64,000 bases of DNA, from positions 1-64,000 of the forward strand of contig JAXMGQ010000012.1 in NCBI GenBank assembly GCA_046347195.1. Reading direction: 5' to 3'. This document shows positions 8,472 through 16,556 of the stretch, in pieces. How positions within the stretch are numbered: position 1 is the stretch's first letter; every line of letters begins with the position of its first letter. Both the position numbers and the translations under genes were made by a program. The notes under the pieces were generated by a model that saw only the letters and a list, made by a program, of their open reading frames with translations, had not been told where the DNA came from and did not search any database. The DNA is from TMP-86 sp046347195 (GTDB lineage: Bacteria; Pseudomonadota; Gammaproteobacteria; Steroidobacterales; Steroidobacteraceae).

Positions 8472-9083
8472 CTACGAAGACCACTGTCGGCCGGCGGACG
8501 GGAAGTCATAGTCGCCGTGGTAGGCCGCGGGTATGGGGTTGTAGGAGAGTTCCTGGGTGGCACCGATCTCGGAGGTGTAGTAGCCCAGAACGGTGAGCGC
8601 CTTCAGCCGGGTGAAGAACGGCGTGGCTCCGCCGATGGCATCGTTCACCGTGTCGATCGGTCCCGGGTGGAATGATCCTGCCACTTGCTCTGCGTCGGCC
8701 AGGGCGGCCGTGTGCTGCCGGGACTGGCAGTCCATGAACCCGCGCCCGAACCGGGTCCTGCAGAATGCATCGATCTGCGCGAGTCCGCCGAGGAATGCGC
8801 TGCGCTCCGCGTCCGTGAGCCAGGTGCTGATGATCTCGTCCATGAACGCCGGGACGCCGGCGCGAATGGCGCCCGGCGTATCGGTCTCCGGGATGATGAG
8901 TTCGGACAGCGTCGCGAGCATGGCGCGCTGCTGGGGCTCGAGCCGCGAGGCAAAGGCCTTGGAAGCGGAACCCCGCGCTCCATGCCCATGCAGATGACCC
9001 TGCACGGCCGCCTCCGCCAGCCGCGCACCGAATGCACCACCCGCGGCGAGCGCCAGGTAACGCAATGCGTCACGCCGGTTCAT
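8472..9083 (-). CDS. gluconate 2-dehydrogenase subunit 3 family protein, Tat-exported
   Basis: A 203-residue partner subunit. The N-terminus (NRRDALRYLALAAGG) is a twin-arginine signal. The body has the LEPQQRAMLATLSELIIP-x-TDTPGA opening, typical of the gluconate_2-dh3 family, and the late LTVLGYYTSEIG...GDYDF segment. In related dehydrogenases this subunit stabilises the flavoprotein and carries it through the Tat pore. It is first in the five-gene operon and its ATG lies 89 bp from the operator at 9172, so repression there would silence dehydrogenase, cleavage enzyme and permease together. Confidence 0.87.
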   Translation of the reverse strand: MNRRDALRYLALAAGGAFGARLAEAAVQGHLHGHGARGSASKAFASRLEPQQRAMLATLSELIIPETDTPGAIRAGVPAFMDEIISTWLTDAERSAFLGGLAQIDAFCRTRFGRGFMDCQSRQHTAALADAEQVAGSFHPGPIDTVNDAIGGATPFFTRLKALTVLGYYTSEIGATQELSYNPIPAAYHGDYDFPSAGRQWSS

Positions 9084-9171
9084 GTCGATTGGCCAGTCAT
9101 GCTTCCCCCGCGCGGCCAGGACGAGCCCCCAGGCGGCCGCTGATGCGAAGCATGGTACAAGCCGCCGTCGA

Positions 9172-9185
9172 TGTAAAGCATTACA
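9172..9185. promoter_or_regulatory. LacI-type operator (TGTAAAGCATTACA)
   Basis: A 14-bp site with perfect TGTAA/TTACA arms in the gap between the end of the LacI gene and the five-gene dehydrogenase/deglycosidase operon. It is the only dyad there and presumably controls that operon. Confidence 0.77.
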
Positions 9186-9231
9186 GCGCGGACGGGCGTG
9201 CCGATCCGCACCTGCCTGGCAGGCGTGGACT

Positions 9232-10254
9232 TCAGGATTTCGACGAACGCCGCCGCGGCGCGGCGGTGCTGGCGCGTATCTCCAGCTTGTGGGGAAGCGT
9301 GACGCTCACCGGCTTGGCGAGCTTGCCCTGCAGGATGCCCAGCAAGAGCCTGACCGTCTCGCGCCCGATATCCAGCATCGGCTGGCTGATGGTGGTCAGC
9401 GCGGGGCTCAGGTAACGCGCGAACCGGATGTCATCGAACCCGACGACCGACAGATCGGAGGGCACGGTCAGTCCCGTCCGGCGTGCGTAATCCAGCACGC
9501 CGATGGCCATCTCGTCATTGAAGCAGAAGATCGCCGTCGGCTGCGGATCCTGCGCCAGCAGCCGGGCGGCGCCCGCGATGCCGGATTCGATGGAGAAGTC
9601 CCCGTTGACCACCACGGCCTGGCGGCTCGCACCATGCTTGCGTGCGCTGTTCATCGCGCCGCGCAGCCGGTCGCGGCTCAGCGGGCTCGCCAGCGGACCC
9701 GTGATGATGCCGACATGCCGATGGCCCAGTCCGAACAGGTGTTCCATCGCCTCCGAGGCGGCCGCGGTGTTGTCGACATGCGCACTGGGCACGCCGAGTC
9801 CCGGCGTGTACTCGCAGCCGTTCACGATGGGCGCACGCCCCCGGTGCTGCTTCATGAACTCGCGGCTCGAGCGCGACAGGCTGTGGCCGAGGAAGATCAG
9901 TCCATCGACCTCGCGCCGGAGCAGCATCTGGCCGTAGCGCTCCTCGAGTGCCGGCTCGTGGCGGGCATCGCCGAGCACCACCGAGTAGCCGTCTCGTCCT
10001 GCCGCTTCCTCGATGCCGCGGATGATCAGTGAAAAGAACGGATTGGAGATGTCCGGCACCGTCACCAGCAGCTTCTTGGTGGTGAAGGTCCGCAGGCTCT
10101 TGGCGGCCGCATTGGGCGAATAGTTGAGCTCCGCGATGGCCTTGAGCACGCGGCGTCGCGTCCCGGTCGAGACGACCTCCGGGTTGCTGAGGACACGCGA
10201 CACCGTGGCGGTGGACACGTCGGCGCGGGCGGCGACGTCGTGGATGGTGGTCAT
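9232..10254 (-). CDS. LacI-family transcriptional regulator
   Basis: A 340-residue repressor. The N-terminal helix-turn-helix (TIHDVAARADVSTATVSRVL) and hinge (NYSPNAAAKSLRT) are canonical. They are followed by a periplasmic-binding-protein-like effector domain with the usual PDISNPFF, HVGIITGP and VVGFDDI segments. I start at MTTIHDVA; a longer frame would add ten atypical residues. Its family binds 14-20 bp palindromes with a central CG. Seven such palindromes (TGTAA-N4-TTACA type) lie in front of the surrounding glycoside genes, and a half-site lies 51 bp before its own start, suggesting weak self-control. The inducer is probably a sugar or keto-sugar from the pathway, which is inference. 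Confidence 0.93.
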   Translation of the reverse strand: MTTIHDVAARADVSTATVSRVLSNPEVVSTGTRRRVLKAIAELNYSPNAAAKSLRTFTTKKLLVTVPDISNPFFSLIIRGIEEAAGRDGYSVVLGDARHEPALEERYGQMLLRREVDGLIFLGHSLSRSSREFMKQHRGRAPIVNGCEYTPGLGVPSAHVDNTAAASEAMEHLFGLGHRHVGIITGPLASPLSRDRLRGAMNSARKHGASRQAVVVNGDFSIESGIAGAARLLAQDPQPTAIFCFNDEMAIGVLDYARRTGLTVPSDLSVVGFDDIRFARYLSPALTTISQPMLDIGRETVRLLLGILQGKLAKPVSVTLPHKLEIRASTAAPRRRSSKS

Positions 10255-10304
10255 GGATCTCTGCGACAGGATGGGAGCGTCCACGGCAGTATACCCGGTG
10301 CGGA

Positions 10305-10318
10305 TGTAAACGGCATTT
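10305..10318. promoter_or_regulatory. LacI operator half-site (TGTAAACG, right arm degenerate)
   Basis: A perfect left half TGTAAACG followed by GCATTT instead of the TTACA arm, 51 bp upstream of the LacI ATG. It could serve weak autoregulation, or be chance; the match is half that of the other sites. Confidence 0.4.
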
Positions 10319-10360
10319 TCCCGGGGTTTCGCCCGACCCGGTGCCTGCGGCGGGCTCCCG

Positions 10361-11275
10361 TCAGAACAGCTTCTTCAGATACTCGAAGGCTTCGCGGGAT
10401 TCCTTCATGGGATCCGTCGAGCGATCGTACTCCACGTAGAAGTGCTCGACGCCGGCCTTGCGGCCCGCCTCGATGAGCTTCGGGAAGTCGAGGATCCCCT
10501 GGCCCACGGTGGTGAAATCACCCGCAGCCGTGCTGTCCTTGAGGTGGAACTGCCGGTAACGGCCCGGATGGCGCGCGAGATAATCTAGCGGATCCGCCTT
10601 GCCGTGGACCATCCAGTACACGTCCATCTCGAGCTTCACCGTCGCGGGGTCGGTCTGCGCCAGGAACAGGTCGTAGGGGACGTAGCCGTTCACCGGCTCC
10701 AGTTCCACGCTGTGATTGTGGAAGCAGAAGACGAGCCCGGCCTTCGCGCACAACTCGCCGCCGAGATTCAGCCCCTTGCAGAACTCATCGACGAGCTGCC
10801 GCGTGGCGACCTGCTCGGGCCAGACGATCTGCAGCACGATGTAGCGCTGCCCGAGGATCTTCGCGCGGGCGATGCCCTCCTCCACCGTGGCGCCGATGCG
10901 ATCCACGGTGGCCGTCTCCTGCCACAGCTTCTGGATCTTCGGCCCCTCGATCCTGTGATGCACGTAATCGCTGAATACCCGGTACAGGTCCCCGGGCACG
11001 AGGTGCTGGGAGGGAGACTTCAGGCCGTACCGGTCGAGCAGCTTGCGCACGAGGTGCGGATCACGGCCGAAGGCGCCGATGGTCTCCACTTCGCGATAAC
11101 CGATGGCCGCCACCTGGCGCAAGGTGCCCTCGAAGTCCTGCTCGAGCGGCGACATGACGGTGAAGAGCTGGAGCCCCAGCGAGCGGACAGGACCGCGGGT
11201 GGCGGCCCACGGGGCCCGGGCGGCGGCGACTCCCAGTGCGGTGGCCGCACCCTTGACGAATTCCCTGCGACGCAT
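10361..11275 (-). CDS. Tat-exported sugar phosphate isomerase/epimerase-like TIM barrel
   Basis: A 304-residue exported TIM barrel: twin-arginine start MRRREFVKGAATALG, then a barrel beginning SLGLQLFTVMSPL. Metal-site candidates are in CFHNHSVE, LEMDVYW, QFHLKDS and YVEYDRS. This HNH/EMDVYW pattern belongs to the IolE/xylose-isomerase-like branch often found in Tat-exported sugar catabolic enzymes and differs from the alpha-like proteins at 5118 and 37017. It is transcribed from the operator at 11311, 36 bp upstream, divergently from the MFS gene at 11460. A role in rearranging or hydrating a keto-sugar product in the periplasm is plausible but unproven. Confidence 0.85.
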   Translation of the reverse strand: MRRREFVKGAATALGVAAARAPWAATRGPVRSLGLQLFTVMSPLEQDFEGTLRQVAAIGYREVETIGAFGRDPHLVRKLLDRYGLKSPSQHLVPGDLYRVFSDYVHHRIEGPKIQKLWQETATVDRIGATVEEGIARAKILGQRYIVLQIVWPEQVATRQLVDEFCKGLNLGGELCAKAGLVFCFHNHSVELEPVNGYVPYDLFLAQTDPATVKLEMDVYWMVHGKADPLDYLARHPGRYRQFHLKDSTAAGDFTTVGQGILDFPKLIEAGRKAGVEHFYVEYDRSTDPMKESREAFEYLKKLF

Positions 11276-11310
11276 GTGAACCCCCCGCTGGCCGATGGCC
11301 GTATCGGTCG

Positions 11311-11324
11311 TGTAATGGATTACA
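11311..11324. promoter_or_regulatory. LacI-type operator (TGTAATGGATTACA)
   Basis: A perfect-arm 14-bp dyad 36 bp before the TIM-barrel gene ending at 10361. Together with the site at 11431 it flanks the divergent promoter region towards the MFS gene. Confidence 0.77.
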
Positions 11325-11430
11325 GACGCGACTATAGCGCCAGGCCGCCGGCCTTGCCAGCCCGTCGATGGTCTTGCCCATCACCGTGACGAGGATGGGA
11401 GTCACGGCGGTACATGGGTAGCGCCGCGTT

Positions 11431-11444
11431 CGGAATCGTTTACA
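11431..11444. promoter_or_regulatory. LacI-type operator (CGGAATCGTTTACA)
   Basis: Two mismatches from TGTAATCGTTTACA, with an intact right arm and central CG. It ends 15 bp before the ATG of the MFS gene, a position where a bound repressor would block transcription. Confidence 0.65.
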
Positions 11445-11459
11445 CTGCGAACGACAACG

Positions 11460-12674
11460 ATGAACGCGAGCACCCTCAAACAGCCGCCGGGGGAGCGGCG
11501 CCAGGCCGGAACCTCGCAGGCCCTGGTGCTGATCCTCGCCAATGTGCTGCCCACCATGGGCATCGTGTCGCTGGTGCCGATCCTGCCGCAGCTCTTCGCG
11601 CAGTTCCGCGACTTCCCCCAGGCAGGATTCTGGGTGCCCACCATCATCACGGCGCCATCGGTGTGCATCGCCTTGCTTTCTCCCGTCGTCGGGGGTATCG
11701 CCGACCGGGTGGGACGCCGCACGCTGTTCCTGGCCGCCCTCGCTGCCTACACGGTGGTGGGCAGCGCCCCGCTCCTGCTCGACTCGCTACCCGCCATCCT
11801 CGCGAGCCGGGTGCTGCTGGGCATCGCCGAGGCCATCATCTACACCACCGTCAACACCCTGATGGGCGACTACTTCCATGGCGAGACGCGCCGCAAGTGG
11901 CTCTCCTACCAGAATGCGGTGGGCTCGCTGCTGGCCACGGTGCTGATCGTGGCGGGCGGCATCCTCGGTGCCATGAGTTGGCGGGGACCGTTCCTCCTGT
12001 ACCTGTTGTCCCTGCCCATCTTCCTCGCGGCCTGGGTGCTGACCTGGGAGCCCGAGCCGCAGGCCGAGGACCTGCTCGCCGCGGCCCCGGGCGAGCCCGT
12101 TCCGTTTCCCTGGCGCACGATGGCCTTCGTCTGCGCGCTCACGCTGATCAGCGCCGTGGTGTTCTTCCTGCAGCCGCTGCAGACGGGCGTCGTGATGAAT
12201 GCGATCGGGCTCGGACGCCCCGACCTGATCGGCATCGTCAGCGCCGGCACCGGTTTCGCCCTGCCGCTGGGCGCCTGGCTGTTCGGCCGCAACAAGCGCT
12301 GGCGCTTCGGCCAGTTCCTCACCCTGGCCTACGCGCTGTTCGCCGCGGGACTGTACACGCTCGGCTCCGCATCGACGCTCCTCACCGTGGTCATCGGCGC
12401 CTGCCTCGCGCAGTTCGCCTGCGGCATCACCTTCCCGCTGCTCACCACCTGGTGCCAGGGCAAGCTGCAGTTCGAGGTTCGCGCCCGCGGCATGGGACTG
12501 TGGATCTCGACGTTCTTCCTCGGCCAGTTCCTCAGCACCTCGACGGTGGCCTTGTTGAGCGCGCCGGCCGGTGGCATCGGCGGGGTGATGCGCTGGGCGG
12601 GGTTGTTCTGCGTGCCGGCAGCGGTGATCGCGCTGCTGGGCGACTGGCGCACCACGGCCAGGCAGACCCCGTGA
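11460..12674 (+). CDS. MFS transporter, drug:H+/sugar type
   Basis: A 404-residue major-facilitator permease with about 12 hydrophobic segments. The signature between helices 2 and 3 (GGIADRVGRRTLFL) is classic, and the N-terminus is cytoplasmic. It does not resemble the nucleoside-symporter type at 3863, so the island has two different permease families. It is first in a plus-strand pair: its TGA overlaps the GTG start of the amidohydrolase gene by 4 bp, indicating translational coupling. The operator at 11431 precedes it. Import of an aglycone or sugar fragment is inferred from context; export is an alternative for this family. Confidence 0.87.
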   Translation: MNASTLKQPPGERRQAGTSQALVLILANVLPTMGIVSLVPILPQLFAQFRDFPQAGFWVPTIITAPSVCIALLSPVVGGIADRVGRRTLFLAALAAYTVVGSAPLLLDSLPAILASRVLLGIAEAIIYTTVNTLMGDYFHGETRRKWLSYQNAVGSLLATVLIVAGGILGAMSWRGPFLLYLLSLPIFLAAWVLTWEPEPQAEDLLAAAPGEPVPFPWRTMAFVCALTLISAVVFFLQPLQTGVVMNAIGLGRPDLIGIVSAGTGFALPLGAWLFGRNKRWRFGQFLTLAYALFAAGLYTLGSASTLLTVVIGACLAQFACGITFPLLTTWCQGKLQFEVRARGMGLWISTFFLGQFLSTSTVALLSAPAGGIGGVMRWAGLFCVPAAVIALLGDWRTTARQTP

Positions 12675-13753
12675 GCGACCCGCGCCTCATCGACCCTTCG
12701 CGGCGCCGTGCGCTGCAGGCGCTGCTGTGGCTGGGCACGGCGGCCGTGACGCGACGCGCCGGTGCGGGTTCACCCGCAGGTTGCATCGACGTGCATCATC
12801 ACTTCATCCCCGACGCCTTCCGCCGGTTCTGGTCCGCGCCGGGACGGGGTCCCGCGCCGCCGATGCAGTGGACGCTGGAAGCGGACCTTGCCGAGATGGA
12901 CCGCGGTGGCATCGACACAGCTCTCCTGTCGATGTTCACGCCGTACGATGCCGGCAGCACGGCGGAGCGGCAACGTCTCTCGCGCGAGATCAACGAGGCC
13001 GGTGCGGCGCTGGTCGCGGCGCATCCACGGCGCTTCGGCCTGCTGGCAACACTTCCCCTGCCGGATCTCGACGCCAGCCTTGCCGAAGCCGCCCATGCAC
13101 TGGACCAACTCCATGCCGATGGCCTCGCGCTCTACACGAACAGCGGCGACCGGTGGCTGGGACACGCCAGCTTCGCGCCACTTCTCGCCGAGCTGAACAG
13201 ACGTGCCGCGGTGGTCTTCGTGCATCCGACGACGGCGGCCTGCTGCCGCGGCCTCGTGCAGGATGTTCCCGATCCCGTGGTCGAATATGGCACGGACACC
13301 TCGCGCTGCATCGCCAGCCTCGTGTTCAGCGGCACGCTCGCACGCTTCCCGGACATCCGTTTCATCTTCTCCCACGGCGGCGGCACCATGCCCTTCCTGA
13401 TCGAGCGCTTCCTGGGCGGCAGCGCGGCCGAGCTCGTGCCCGGCGTGGTCACGGAGGGACAGTCCGGGCCCTATGCGCCGCATCAGCCGCCGGGCGGTGC
13501 GCTGGCGGCCATCCGGCGGCTGCACTTCGACACGGCGCAATGCGCGAACCCGGTGGCGATGCGGGCGCTGCGCGGGGTGGTCCCGGCCAGCCAGGTGCTG
13601 TTCGGGAGCGATTACTTCTACCGTTCACCCGGCGGCACCGTCCGGGCTCTGGAGCACTGCGGCGTCTTCGACCGGCGGGAACTGCACGCCGTCGAGCGCG
13701 GCAATGCGCTGCGGCTTTTCCCCCGGCTCCGAGTCGCCGCGCCGCCGGGCTGA
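12671..13753 (+). CDS. amidohydrolase family 2 (ACMSD/resorcylate-decarboxylase-like)
   Basis: A 360-residue metal-dependent hydrolase or decarboxylase beginning at a GTG overlapping the upstream MFS stop (GTGA). Motifs in order are IDVHHHFIPD (residues 39-48), VFVHPTT, FIFSHGGGTMPF and LFGSDYFY, which supply the His, His and Asp metal ligands of the ACMSD-type amidohydrolase_2 family. An arginine-rich, hydrophobic N-terminus (RRRALQALLWLG) resembles a Tat signal. Family members decarboxylate aromatic acids or open small rings, so action on an aromatic aglycone is reasonable. It is coupled to the MFS gene and placed between LacI operators, tying it to the glycoside regulon. The precise reaction is not deducible. 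Confidence 0.8.
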   Translation: MSDPRLIDPSRRRALQALLWLGTAAVTRRAGAGSPAGCIDVHHHFIPDAFRRFWSAPGRGPAPPMQWTLEADLAEMDRGGIDTALLSMFTPYDAGSTAERQRLSREINEAGAALVAAHPRRFGLLATLPLPDLDASLAEAAHALDQLHADGLALYTNSGDRWLGHASFAPLLAELNRRAAVVFVHPTTAACCRGLVQDVPDPVVEYGTDTSRCIASLVFSGTLARFPDIRFIFSHGGGTMPFLIERFLGGSAAELVPGVVTEGQSGPYAPHQPPGGALAAIRRLHFDTAQCANPVAMRALRGVVPASQVLFGSDYFYRSPGGTVRALEHCGVFDRRELHAVERGNALRLFPRLRVAAPPG

Positions 13754-13785
13754 CGGTTCCGCAACGACGGGGTTGCCGGTCCGGA

Positions 13786-13799
13786 TGTAACCCTTTACA
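13786..13799. promoter_or_regulatory. LacI-type operator (TGTAACCCTTTACA)
   Basis: Perfect TGTAA/TTACA arms around CCCT, 24 bp before the ATG of the fused beta-alpha gene. It lies in the 70-bp gap after the amidohydrolase gene, so the fused gene probably has its own controlled promoter. Confidence 0.75.
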
Positions 13800-13823
13800 T
13801 TTGGCTGTCATTCGGAGAATCCC

Positions 13824-15242
13824 ATGTCCAACCTCCAACCCACCGAAACCGCCCGCGTCATCGGTGCGGGTGGCCTGAAGGCCACCAACCGTGGATGGCT
13901 GCTCGACATCCGGCTGCCCTGGTATCGCTCGCTCCCCCTGTCCACGGTGGAACTGAGTGAACTGCGCATCGACGGAGTGGCCATCGACCTCGGCCAGGTG
14001 CAATTCGAGCTCGACGGGCAGAGCATCCCCGCGCGTTCGCTCGGCGAGCAGTGGAGTCGGGTCTGGTACGTGCTCGATTCCGCCCTGCTGCGGTTTCCGG
14101 CACCGCCCGGTGCGGGCGACACGGCCGAGGTGAACGTGACGCTGACGCTGTATCCGCCCTACATCCGCGGGCTCGAGCGCATGACCCGCGAACAGCGCCG
14201 GTTGCGCGTGCAACGGCCGGGCGCCGGACCCGGCGAGCCGAAGGTCCCAGGCCCGCGACCGGGCTCCACGCTCTACGCCTACACCAACGAATTCCTCTCG
14301 CGGCGCTACGGATTCGAGGATCTGCTGCGCGAAGTCTCGAACCGCGGCATCGGTCCGGGCCTGGAGATCGTGGGCTACCAGAGCATCCGCGGGTTTCCGG
14401 AAGTGTCCGATGCCTTCGCGGATTCCTTCAAGTCCCGGGTCACCGAGCTCGGACTGGTGCCGACCTCGCTGGGCATCAATGCCGACCAGGAGATCCGTCG
14501 CGGCCAGCTCCTCGATGAGGACGAACTGGTCGCCTATCACGAGCCCCAGTTGCACGCAGCCGCGAAGCTGGGATTCCCCGTCGCGCGCTACCAGTACGGC
14601 GCAGGTCCCGCGGTGATCCGCAGGCTGGTGCCGCTGGCGGAGAGACTCGGCGTCCGGCTGGGTCTCGAGATCCACGCACCGCATCACGCCAATCATCCCG
14701 ACGTGCTCAAATTCCGCGAGATGTACGCCCAGGTCCGCTCGCCCTTCCTGGGCTGGATCCCCGATTTCAGTTCCACCGCGCGCACCGTCCCGCCGAGCCT
14801 GCTCGACTCCTTTCGCGCCAGGGGCGTGCCGGACAGGCTCATCGATCTCGCCATGGAGGCCTGGCATGGATCCGGCGATGCCATGGCGCGGATGGGTCAG
14901 TACAAGGAATCCGCCCGCAAGGCAGGCTTCGATGAGATCCAGCTCAACGAACTGAGCCTGGTGTTCCCGATGTTCGGCAAGCAGGACCCCCGGAGCTGGC
15001 TCGAGCTCATGCCCGAGGTCGTGCACGTGCACGGCAAGTTCTTCGGTTTCGATGCCGCCGGCGAGGAGGAAGCCATCGACTACGGCGCGCTGCTGCCGCT
15101 GTTCCGCGATGGTGGTTACACCGGCTTCATCTCCAGCGAATGGGAGGGCCACATGTACTCGAACGCGGATGCCTTCGAGATGGTCGAGCGGCACCAGGCG
15201 ATGTGCCGGCGGATCCTCGGTGCAAGGTCAGCGTCTTCGTGA
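13824..15242 (+). CDS. fused deglycosidase beta-alpha protein (DUF6379 + TIM barrel)
   Basis: A 472-residue single chain joining the two parts that are separate elsewhere in this window. Residues 1 to about 130 follow the beta-subunit pattern (LPWYRSLPLS, RIDGVAID, FELDGQSIPA, VNVTLTLYPPYI). A Pro/Gly-rich linker lies at about 131-147. The rest is a TIM barrel beginning STLYAYTNEFLSRRYG, with candidate metal ligands Glu282 (GLEIHAP), Asp314 (IPDFS), His403 (VHGKFFG) and Glu439 (SSEWEGH). These motifs match the alpha-like proteins at 5118 and 37017. Unlike them it has no Tat signal, so it should be cytosolic. A palindromic operator precedes it. The natural fusion is direct evidence that beta and alpha work as one enzyme. 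Substrate bond type is unknown. Confidence 0.82.
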   Translation: MSNLQPTETARVIGAGGLKATNRGWLLDIRLPWYRSLPLSTVELSELRIDGVAIDLGQVQFELDGQSIPARSLGEQWSRVWYVLDSALLRFPAPPGAGDTAEVNVTLTLYPPYIRGLERMTREQRRLRVQRPGAGPGEPKVPGPRPGSTLYAYTNEFLSRRYGFEDLLREVSNRGIGPGLEIVGYQSIRGFPEVSDAFADSFKSRVTELGLVPTSLGINADQEIRRGQLLDEDELVAYHEPQLHAAAKLGFPVARYQYGAGPAVIRRLVPLAERLGVRLGLEIHAPHHANHPDVLKFREMYAQVRSPFLGWIPDFSSTARTVPPSLLDSFRARGVPDRLIDLAMEAWHGSGDAMARMGQYKESARKAGFDEIQLNELSLVFPMFGKQDPRSWLELMPEVVHVHGKFFGFDAAGEEEAIDYGALLPLFRDGGYTGFISSEWEGHMYSNADAFEMVERHQAMCRRILGARSASS

Positions 15243-15248
15243 GCCGGA

Positions 15249-15788
15249 TCACAGGCCCGTATCGAACCGGCCGTCGATCAGCACGAAGGCAATGCGGCAA
15301 TTGCGCCCGGACCGGTTCGACCAGGCATGGTTGGTGCCACGCTGGACCACCACATCGCCCGCGCGGGCGATGACCTCGCCCACATCCAGGATCAGCGTGA
15401 TCTCCCCCTCGATGACGATGCCGTAGTCGATGGACTCGGTCCGGTGCATCATCGGGTGCGGCGCGCCCGGCGCGGTCGAGGCCTCCGGCGCACCGATCTG
15501 CGCGAAGTAGCCGCGGGCCGCGGTCTGGTCGAGCTTCAGCATCGACGGATCCTCCGGCGGAATGTCCAGGATCCGGATGCGCGTACCGTTGCGCGGCGGC
15601 AGCAGCGTGAGCCGGGCTTCAGCGGGTTCCCCGCTGCGACGGTCGATGCGCGCCGGCGTCTCGCGCGTGTTCCAGATCTCGTAGAACGTCGGCCCGTGCT
15701 CACCGAGCTTCTGCACGCGCTCGGGCGGTGCGTCCGAAAAGACGACGGCGCGGCCCTGGTCGTCGTGGCCGGTGACGATGCGACGCAT
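15249..15788 (-). CDS. cupin-domain protein
   Basis: A 179-residue small beta-barrel protein. The cupin core is seen in HPMMHRTESIDYGIVIEGEI (motif 1, His and Glu positions) and GDVVVQRGTNHAW (motif 2). Cupins of this size act as metal-dependent dioxygenases, isomerases or ligand sensors. I start at MRRIVTGHDDQG; an upstream in-frame start would lengthen it by 15 residues. The SnoaL-like gene upstream on the same strand overlaps this start by 89 bp, an unusually long same-strand overlap. It is convergent with the fused deglycosidase gene with a 6-bp gap and has no LacI operator of its own. The reaction is unknown. Confidence 0.75.
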   Translation of the reverse strand: MRRIVTGHDDQGRAVVFSDAPPERVQKLGEHGPTFYEIWNTRETPARIDRRSGEPAEARLTLLPPRNGTRIRILDIPPEDPSMLKLDQTAARGYFAQIGAPEASTAPGAPHPMMHRTESIDYGIVIEGEITLILDVGEVIARAGDVVVQRGTNHAWSNRSGRNCRIAFVLIDGRFDTGL

Positions 15789-16263
15789 GATGGGGGCATG
15801 GGGGCTTTCGCGGGTCGATGGATCCGGGGTCACCTTCCAGCCAGATCATCGAGAGCTTCACCTGGGTGAACTTCCAGTCCCCGGCGATGCGTCGGAAACG
15901 GCAATCGTACCAGCCTCCCGCCATCCAGTGATCCGTGGGCTTGTCCCGCACGTGCACGGCCTGCAGGTAGGACCGTGACCGGGCCTCATCACCCTCGACC
16001 GTGATCTGGTGGTTCGAGCTGATGTGGTGGGTGGCGCCGTACCGGCCGAGGCTCTTCGGCACCTTGTCCGGCATCTCGGACCTGAGCATCACCAGCGTCC
16101 CGCCCTCCGGCCGCGGCAACTCGAGACGGCCGTCCTCCGCGTACAGGTCCACGTATGCCGTCCAGTCACGCCGATCGAGGGCCGAGGCGAAGGCATGCAG
16201 CCGCTCGCTGATGGCCGCGCGGTCGATGAGCCACTGCACCTGTGCCGCCAGGTCCTTGCCCAT
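15700..16263 (-). CDS. SnoaL-like / NTF2-fold protein, 3' end doubtful
   Basis: An open frame of 187 residues whose first 130 or so form an NTF2-like SnoaL fold: MGKDLAAQVQWLIDRAAISE, then FASALDRRDWTAYVDLYAEDG, HHISSNHQI, YLQAVHVRDKPTDHWMAGGWY and WKFTQVKLSMIWLEGDPG. Such proteins are small hydratases, isomerases or lactonases, typically near 140-150 residues. Beyond GDPGSIDPRKPP the frame turns into arginine- and proline-rich sequence that lies over the start of the cupin gene and looks non-coding. A frameshift near 15830 that removes the natural stop is the simplest explanation; a genuine overlap is the alternative. Likely cotranscribed with the cupin gene. Confidence 0.65.
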   Translation of the reverse strand: MGKDLAAQVQWLIDRAAISERLHAFASALDRRDWTAYVDLYAEDGRLELPRPEGGTLVMLRSEMPDKVPKSLGRYGATHHISSNHQITVEGDEARSRSYLQAVHVRDKPTDHWMAGGWYDCRFRRIAGDWKFTQVKLSMIWLEGDPGSIDPRKPPCPHHASHRHRPRRPGPRRRLFGRTARARAEAR

Positions 16264-16556
16264 CCCCTGCTCCTTCCAGTGGCCGGGAAGAAGCGGGCCC
16301 GGCAACCCCGCTTTCATCATAGCGCGGAAGCCACGGCTCGACCGCACCGCGGAAAATCGAGCCAAACGCCCTGATCGGTGCGAAGAGCGAAACGCCGCAC
16401 TGCGCTTCGAAGCCGGACCTCCGTCACAACGTGAACTCTTTCCGCGACCCGGCGCGCGCGAAGGGCTATTTTCCCTGGGAATCGGCCGATGACCCGGCAG
16501 GTGCCGGTGTCGGCGCAGCCGGCCGCCAGGCCGCGCGCTCGTAAAGCCACGAGATC

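Noticed and set aside
13449..15194. 581-residue minus frame across the fused deglycosidase gene
   Set aside because: No recognisable domain and wrong composition; the plus frame is a clear two-domain protein.
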